Shown here: piece by piece, positions 58,869 through 64,000 of the stretch | Numbering within the stretch: the first letter of the stretch is position 1 | How the letters are laid out: the number at the start of each line of letters is the position of its first letter | From: Acinetobacter sp. Ac_5812 | GTDB lineage: Bacteria; Pseudomonadota; Gammaproteobacteria; Pseudomonadales; Moraxellaceae | Assembly (NCBI RefSeq): GCF_013072695.1 | Contig: NZ_LXUK01000012.1 | Coordinates: 372,546-436,545, forward strand | DNA length: 64,000 nucleotides | Direction: 5' to 3' | The notes under the pieces: generated by a model | Told to the model about the DNA's origin: nothing | What the model saw: only the letters and a program-made list of their open reading frames with translations | Database searches by the model: none | Program-made: the position numbers and the translations under genes

Positions 58869-60120
58869 GATCAATTACCTCATTTACATTAGCATGGATA
58901 TAGCCATCTTGCATTTCAATGGAAATTGTCGAATGCACCTGATGGATTGAGCGAACGGCTTTATTTTCACAACGGACAATGCCATAACCTTTTGCTAAAA
59001 CATTTTTAGGATTTTGCAATAATGTTTCCCGCATTAAAGATTCAATATGTGCCGAAGCGGTTTTAAGTTGTTGTTTGGCAAAGTATTGCAGTGTTGATTT
59101 GGCAACTTGAAGGTGTAAATTACTGGCACTGATTTGATTCTCAGCCAGTGATTTGATGATATTCATCAGCTGATCATTTTGACTTTGATAGGCTGTAATC
59201 TGATGTTGAGACAGTAGTTTGATGGTTTGTAGATGAGTGACGACATCTTGTGAGCGTTCTGCAATCAGATTCCGAATTCCTGCAATGACTTTACTGGGTG
59301 TATCAAAGGAACGATGCGCAATCTCATCTAAAATGGTTCTGTCTTTTTCATGCCCAATTCCCACCCAGATAGGGACTTTGCGTTTACATAGCAAGGCAGC
59401 CAGATCATAGTCATTTAAATAAGCTAAATCGTTGACTGCACCACCACCGCGAATGATCACGATCAAATCTGGTGGTAAGGTATAATCTTTTGCCCATTGG
59501 CGTAGCCCTGAGCTTAAAGACTCCATAATACTGTGTGCGGCAGTATTCCCTTGAAAGGTTGCGGTGTGATAAACAAAATGACAGACACCAACTTGATGTA
59601 ATGCATCGGCATCTTTTTTGAAATCACCTAAACCTGCTGCATTTTCTGGGGCTATCACCAGTACATTTTCAATATCAAATGGTGTTGGTAGTTGTTTATT
59701 CAGATGTACCAATCCTTCACTGCTTAATCTAGCTAAGATCTGCTGATAACGTTTTGCGATATCGCCCAAGGTAAAGCTTGAGTCGATATCTTCAATATTG
59801 ACCGAAAAACCATATTGAGGATCAAAACGAGCCTTAATTTTAATCAGTACATTTAAATCTTTTGAGAGTTCAATACCACTTTCGCGCTCAAATTTAAGCA
59901 CCATTTTAGCCGCAGTGAATTTCCAAATTGTGGCTTTACAGCTTGCGATGACTTTATCGGTATCTTGTTCTTTTTCAGCCAGTTCAAGATAGTAATGCCC
60001 ACCTTTAATATTTAAATTCCGAATCTCGGCTTTGACCCATACTGGCTCATCAAAAGACAGGCGAATGACTTCCTGTACCGCTGAGAGATAATCGCTAAGA
60101 GAGAATTGAGGTTCGGACAT
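58861..60120 (-). CDS. xseA: exodeoxyribonuclease VII large subunit
   Basis: Catalytic subunit of the ExoVII single-strand exonuclease used in mismatch repair and DNA damage processing. 419 aa from ATG 60120 (MSEPQFSLSDYL); an ATG at 60147 adds nine residues and is an alternative, and neither has a strong ribosome-binding site. The N-terminal OB-fold has VWVKAEIRNLNIKGGHYYLE. The catalytic region contains VIAPENAAGLGDF, then IIRGGGAVNDLAYLNDYDLA, GIGHEKDRTILDEIA, DTPSKVIAGI, and the C-terminal LAKGYGIVR, all typical for XseA. First gene of the xseA-xseB pair. Confidence 0.95.
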   Translation of the reverse strand: MSEPQFSLSDYLSAVQEVIRLSFDEPVWVKAEIRNLNIKGGHYYLELAEKEQDTDKVIASCKATIWKFTAAKMVLKFERESGIELSKDLNVLIKIKARFDPQYGFSVNIEDIDSSFTLGDIAKRYQQILARLSSEGLVHLNKQLPTPFDIENVLVIAPENAAGLGDFKKDADALHQVGVCHFVYHTATFQGNTAAHSIMESLSSGLRQWAKDYTLPPDLIVIIRGGGAVNDLAYLNDYDLAALLCKRKVPIWVGIGHEKDRTILDEIAHRSFDTPSKVIAGIRNLIAERSQDVVTHLQTIKLLSQHQITAYQSQNDQLMNIIKSLAENQISASNLHLQVAKSTLQYFAKQQLKTASAHIESLMRETLLQNPKNVLAKGYGIVRCENKAVRSIHQVHSTISIEMQDGYIHANVNEVIDHD

Positions 60121-60223
60121 TGGATTGAGTGATAAAGGGGACAGCACTATAGTAGCAAATAGAGTCAGCTGATAACAAATCAGGCCTAAGATGTTGAAAT
60201 TTGTGCTTTAGGTCGGCAGATAA

Positions 60224-60262
60224 CGCATCTACAGCGTATTCGTGTTGAATCTTGTAGATGCG
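60224..60262. repeat. inverted repeat between xseA and the permease gene
   Basis: CGCATCTACA (60224-60233) is repeated inverted at 60253-60262 with a 19-base spacer. It lies just after the leftward permease stop region as read from xseA, i.e. between the two co-oriented genes. It has no clear T-tract on either side; it could be a weak terminator of the permease gene or a regulatory hairpin for xseA. Confidence 0.45.
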
Positions 60263-60278
60263 AATGAGTCGTCATGCT

Positions 60279-61637
60279 TTAAAGAGATTTATTCCATTTC
60301 AAGACTTTAAATAATCCAAACATAAACATGATCCAAACCGGAATTAGAATTACAGACTCTTTAAAGCCTTGGGTCCACATGATGTACAGAATCATGACAA
60401 TAAAGGCGAGAACCAGATAGTTGCTAAGTGGCGAGAACAAGGCTGGAAATTTTACAGTCTTGCTTTCTAATCGAACGGCACGCTTAAATTTTAAATGAGT
60501 AAAGCTAATAATCGCCCAGTTTAGAACCAAGGCAGCGACAGCCATATACATCAGATGGCTGAGCGCTTGTTCTGGCACAAAATAGTTCAGTAAGACACAG
60601 CCAAAAATCAAGATAGAAGAAAAAATCACTGCAGGCATTGGTACGCCTTGCTTGCTGACTTTGGCAAAAATCTTAGGCGCATTACCTTGTACCGCCAATC
60701 CAAACAACATACGGCTATTGGCATACATGCCGCTGTTATACACCGAGAGTGCTGCGGTCAGAATAATAAAATTGAGTAAATGCGCGGCCCAATCAATGCC
60801 CAATTGACTGAAAATCATCACGAAAGGACTCTTGTCTAAACCACCCAGATCAAGTTGATTCCAAGGAATCAATGACATGATGATTGCCAGCGATGCCACA
60901 TAAAAAATCAAGATTCGGAAAATCACTTGATTAATTGCTTGAGGAATACTTTTTTCTGGATTTTCAGCTTCAGCTGCAGTCATACCGATCAATTCAATGC
61001 CGCCAAAGGCAAACATTAAAAAGGCCAGCATATAAAACAAGCCTGAGAAGCCATGTGGAAAAAAGCCACCGTGTTGCCATAAGTTAGTGAAACTTGCAGT
61101 CGAATCTGCTCCAGCGGTCAGTAATAGGTACAAACCAAACAGGATCATTGAAATGACAGCAACAACTTTGATAATGGCCAACCAGAATTCAGATTCGCCA
61201 TAAAACTTCACATTGCCCAGATTTAAGCAGGTGACGACAATGAAGAAAAATAAAGTTGAGATCCATGCAGGTATATGTGGCCACCAATAATGGATATATT
61301 TGGCAATCGCTGTCAGCTCAGTCATTGCCACTAAAATATAAACCACCCAGTAATTCCAACCCGATAAGAAGCCAGCAAAGTTCCCCCAATATTTTTGTGA
61401 GAAATAGCTGAACGAACCTGCTACAGGTTCTTCTACAATCATTTCACCCATTTGTCGCATGATCAAAAATGCGATCAAACCGACAATGGCATAGCCCAAA
61501 ATAATCGAAGGGCCTGCGGACTGAATTGCCTGAGCTGAACCTAAAAATAGGCCTGTACCCACAGCACCACCCATCGCAATCAATTGGATGTGGCGGTTTT
61601 TTAATCCACGTTTTAATTGGGGAGAGGAATTACTCAA
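60279..61637 (-). CDS. amino-acid permease, AroP/PheP-like APC transporter
   Basis: Inner-membrane proton-coupled amino-acid importer. 452 aa (AroP is about 457), twelve predicted helices. The N-terminal signature GGAVGTGLFLG (23-33) follows RHIQLIAMG, and the substrate-region motif FAFGGIELIGMTAAEAENPE plus SIPQAINQVIFRILIFYV match the AroP/PheP branch of the amino-acid transporter family. Aromatic amino acids are the likely substrates by family; exact specificity cannot be read from sequence. The ATG at 61637 precedes SNSSPQLKRGLKNRH, a normal start for the family. Transcribed divergently from the two-partner secretion genes. Confidence 0.88.
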   Translation of the reverse strand: MSNSSPQLKRGLKNRHIQLIAMGGAVGTGLFLGSAQAIQSAGPSIILGYAIVGLIAFLIMRQMGEMIVEEPVAGSFSYFSQKYWGNFAGFLSGWNYWVVYILVAMTELTAIAKYIHYWWPHIPAWISTLFFFIVVTCLNLGNVKFYGESEFWLAIIKVVAVISMILFGLYLLLTAGADSTASFTNLWQHGGFFPHGFSGLFYMLAFLMFAFGGIELIGMTAAEAENPEKSIPQAINQVIFRILIFYVASLAIIMSLIPWNQLDLGGLDKSPFVMIFSQLGIDWAAHLLNFIILTAALSVYNSGMYANSRMLFGLAVQGNAPKIFAKVSKQGVPMPAVIFSSILIFGCVLLNYFVPEQALSHLMYMAVAALVLNWAIISFTHLKFKRAVRLESKTVKFPALFSPLSNYLVLAFIVMILYIMWTQGFKESVILIPVWIMFMFGLFKVLKWNKSL

Positions 61638-61873
61638 AATACGCTGCGCTGAACAAAAAAGAAGTGATTGTAATGGATCGCGAGGGGATCGACTAGTTTG
61701 GGAAGAGGAATAGGCTGTGATTTTATAGACCTATTTAGGTGGGGATATTTTTTGATCAACCTTATTAGATAAATCATCTACTGGTATTGAAAATCATAGC
61801 CATATAGTGACTTAGTTATCTATTAATTTAAAAAACCACACATAATTATTCTTTTAATTAAAGTGTAATATTA

Positions 61874-61911
61874 TTTATACACAATACATGCCTGTCTGTA
61901 TTGTGTATAAA
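61874..61911. promoter_or_regulatory. perfect 15-bp inverted repeat upstream of tpsB
   Basis: TTTATACACAATACA (61874-61888) is perfectly inverted at 61897-61911 around an 8-base spacer. It ends 11 bases before the TpsB ATG. No T-run follows on either strand, so it is not an ordinary terminator. It could be an operator for a dimeric repressor or an RNA hairpin that limits access to the weak ribosome-binding site. Confidence 0.7.
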
Positions 61912-61922
61912 AAATGTAGAAA

Positions 61923-63626
61923 ATGTATAAAAAATATTTAATCCTTCCTCTGATTCTACATTCAGGTCTTAGCTATGCAGAAGATCAGGTGAGTCAACAA
62001 CAGACTAGAGATTATCTTTCGCAGAAACAGCAGATTGATCAATTAACACAATCCGCTGCACCTTTTATCCAGTTGCAACAGACGAATGTTGATTCAAGTT
62101 ATCCTTGGTTACAAAAAGAACCGATATGTTTCGGCATCACGACTTTAGACGTTGATGTTCCAAGCACACATCCCAGTATAAAAACAGCAGATTTTAATCG
62201 TATCTTTAAAGAACTAAAGTATTCAGACAATAAAGTTCTAGGTCGATGTATTGGTGAAAAAGGGCTTTCAGGTCTTGTGAATTACATCAATGAGCGACTG
62301 GTGCAATTGGGTTATGTGTCAACTCAAGTCATCGTACCTGAACAGGATCTTGCCACAGGACATTTACGCTTAACTTTAATCCCTGGATTGATTGGGGAAA
62401 TCCGACTTAAAAACAGTAAAAACCAAACTTTGAATTATCCTTTGCCCATGCATGCAGGCGATATTCTTAATATTCGTCAACTGGAACAAATTCTAGAAAC
62501 CTTTGCCCGTTTACAAGGCATGCAGACCAGTTTTGATATCTTACCCAGCCAAAAAAGTGGTGAAGATGCAGGTTATAGCGATGTTGAGATTGTATGGGAG
62601 ATTCAGGAGCGGAACTTTATCACTGCTGGATTGAATGATGCAGGCAGTAAAAGCTCTGGAAAATACCAAGGCTATGCCAGCTATGCTTTAGAAAACCCAC
62701 TTAATTTTGCGGATAGCCTTTTTGTTTACTATACCAAGTCACTCAATGACTGGAATGCCGACCATACCGATTTTAATAATGTCTTTGTTTCCTACGAAAT
62801 TCCTTATCAAAACTGGCTGTTTAATATCAATGCCAGTCAATATACCAATACCCAAGAACTAGAAGGCTTTGATCAGTGGTTTGATTATAAAACTATTAAC
62901 AAGGATTTTAACTTCCAAGCACAACGCGAACTCAGCCGCAGTAAATCCTACCGTCTCTCAGGCTACGCACAACTGTACCGAAAATCGGCATCCAGTTTTA
63001 TTGAAGATGTCGAAATTGAAGTACAACGCAAACGGACTGCAGGTTGGGAGCTTGGCAGCAAATACCAGCTACGCCTTGGACAGCAAACCATTAATGCTCA
63101 ATTTAGCTACCGCAAGGGTACAGGCATCTTAGGGGCCAGCCAAACTGCTGAAGATATTACGGGTGAGGGTGATTCTCGCGCAGGGATTTGGAATGCTGCT
63201 GTTCAATATGCAGTGCCATGGCAGACCGCTAACAATAACTTTATGTATCAACTGAACTGGCAAGGACAGTGGAGTCCGCAGAAAGTGGTCAGTCAGGAGA
63301 CTTTTAATATTGGTGGACGCTACAGCATTCGCGGTTATCGACCTGAGCAAAGCATCGTGGGCAGTAATGGACATTATTTACAACAGACTGTGCATTGGCT
63401 CAATCCCATTCCTAATTTCTCACTCTACGCAGGGCTAGATCAAGGGTTGGTGACAGGTGAAGGCACTCAATATTACTCCGACCGTTATCTATTAGGCAGC
63501 GTGGTGGGGCTAAGAACTCAATTCAAACATATCAATGGCGAGTTTTTCGTGGGTCGGGGGCTGGTTGCACCTCAGCATATCCAGAAAGACCTCATCACTG
63601 GTTTTAATCTCTCATTTAACTATTAA
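61923..63626 (+). CDS. two-partner secretion outer-membrane transporter (TpsB; FhaC/ShlB/CdiB type)
   Basis: Omp85-family pore that exports one partner TpsA protein across the outer membrane. 567 aa with a signal peptide (MYKKYLILPLILHSGLSYA, cleaved before Glu-Asp). A Gln-rich linker helix lies at about 20-50, two POTRA domains at about 70-225 (including CIGEKGLSGLVNYINERL and GYVSTQVIVPEQDLATGHL), then a 16-strand barrel with the conserved GGRYSIRGYRPEQS motif near residue 465, and it ends in aromatic NLSFNY as outer-membrane barrels do. The cognate tpsA follows 32 bases downstream. Whether the pair is a CDI system or an adhesin cannot be decided because tpsA is cut by the window. Confidence 0.93.
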   Translation: MYKKYLILPLILHSGLSYAEDQVSQQQTRDYLSQKQQIDQLTQSAAPFIQLQQTNVDSSYPWLQKEPICFGITTLDVDVPSTHPSIKTADFNRIFKELKYSDNKVLGRCIGEKGLSGLVNYINERLVQLGYVSTQVIVPEQDLATGHLRLTLIPGLIGEIRLKNSKNQTLNYPLPMHAGDILNIRQLEQILETFARLQGMQTSFDILPSQKSGEDAGYSDVEIVWEIQERNFITAGLNDAGSKSSGKYQGYASYALENPLNFADSLFVYYTKSLNDWNADHTDFNNVFVSYEIPYQNWLFNINASQYTNTQELEGFDQWFDYKTINKDFNFQAQRELSRSKSYRLSGYAQLYRKSASSFIEDVEIEVQRKRTAGWELGSKYQLRLGQQTINAQFSYRKGTGILGASQTAEDITGEGDSRAGIWNAAVQYAVPWQTANNNFMYQLNWQGQWSPQKVVSQETFNIGGRYSIRGYRPEQSIVGSNGHYLQQTVHWLNPIPNFSLYAGLDQGLVTGEGTQYYSDRYLLGSVVGLRTQFKHINGEFFVGRGLVAPQHIQKDLITGFNLSFNY

Positions 63627-63658
63627 GCAAATCTATTCATAGAAATATAGGTATAAAG

Positions 63659-64000
63659 ATGAATAAGCAATTTTACCGCACAAAATTTAACGCCAAACTC
63701 GGGACTTATGTCGCAGTATCTGAATTGGCAAAATCCCATCAGGGCGATACCTCCCCACGTATCAAAGCTTCAATCCACAATAATGATGTGACAGGCTCAG
63801 GCATTGCAGCAACTGGGCAACGAACCTTAAAACAATTGGTACTGGCGCTTTCAGCCTTGATGGCGATTAGTCCGATTTATGCCAATGTTGTGGTGAATAA
63901 TAATGCAGCAGCTGCGCATAAAGCGACCGTGCTCAAAGAAGGCAATGCAGCCAATGTCTGGATTACGGCTCCTTCAGCATCAGGTGTGTCACGTAATAGC
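63659..64000 (+). CDS. TpsA exoprotein, N-terminal 114 codons (filamentous haemagglutinin/CdiA-like, truncated by window)
   Basis: Starts ATG 63659, too short here to see its end. Residues 1-75 form an extended signal peptide (ESPR): MNKQFYRTKFNAKLGTYVAVSE is a near-consensus ESPR head, followed after a linker by the hydrophobic core LKQLVLALSALMAISPIYA. The mature part begins NVVVNNNAAAAHKATV and continues NVWITAPSASGVSRNS, the start of the TPS secretion domain that docks on TpsB. A TATAGGT sequence before the ATG is the ribosome-binding candidate. The full protein is probably several thousand residues, as usual for this class; its C-terminal activity lies outside the window. Confidence 0.93.
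   Translation, partial: MNKQFYRTKFNAKLGTYVAVSELAKSHQGDTSPRIKASIHNNDVTGSGIAATGQRTLKQLVLALSALMAISPIYANVVVNNNAAAAHKATVLKEGNAANVWITAPSASGVSRNS

Overview
The window looks like a chromosomal segment of an Acinetobacter-type gammaproteobacterium. The DNA is AT-rich, and the gene set fits the genus: trxB, kup, an eptA/pmrC-like transferase, dsbA, xseA/xseB, an AroP-like permease and a two-partner secretion pair. The genus call rests on recognising these proteins and an Acinetobacter-like integrase remnant, not on a search.

Layout. Bases 1-610 hold the 3' end of trxB and its terminator. Bases 890-4180 are an accessory scar: an intact P4-type integrase, the 3' end of a tRNA-Ser without its body, a frameshifted second integrase, a DUF3606-like remnant and about 1 kb of apparently non-coding AT-rich DNA. 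Bases 4185-42275 are one uninterrupted reading frame of 12,696 codons, about 60% of the window. It encodes a giant surface or secreted protein that starts with a LEPR-XLL-type motif (LEPKLLLSADL) and has no Sec signal peptide. Its order is: PPC-like repeats, about 17 CARDB-like repeats, an IPT-like domain, Ig/cadherin-like domains, beta-propeller-like stretches, RHS/YD-like sequence, a dockerin-like pair, BIG2-like domains, an internal Hint (intein-like) domain with a toxin-like module, a degenerate metalloprotease-like domain, 93-residue cadherin-like repeats and a duplicated C-terminal domain. A 418-aa protein of unknown function follows.

Bases 43655-51679 are a tightly packed convergent operon (transcribed leftwards): TolC-like channel, a membrane-anchored HlyD-like adaptor, a PqqD-like/M50 protease/HlyD-like fusion, a SecA-like ATPase and a periplasmic adaptor. 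No ABC transporter is present. The giant substrate has no RTX repeats, so this is not a standard type I system. I infer a dedicated export machine in which a SecA paralog may supply the energy and the PqqD-M50 protein may recognise or process the LEPR-XLL leader. I know of no characterised system with this composition, and it is the most interesting object here. The nearest conceptual parallel is the Gram-positive accessory Sec system (SecA2), which exports giant repeat adhesins.

Bases 52.5-61.6 kb are mainly housekeeping genes: a small secreted protein, a 73-aa protein next to kup, kup, an orphan eptA-like gene, dsbA, xseAB and the permease. At 61.9 kb a TpsB/FhaC-type transporter begins, preceded by a perfect 15-bp inverted repeat and followed by the start of its TpsA exoprotein, which runs off the window. 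The segment thus carries two unrelated routes for exporting very large surface proteins about 10 kb apart.
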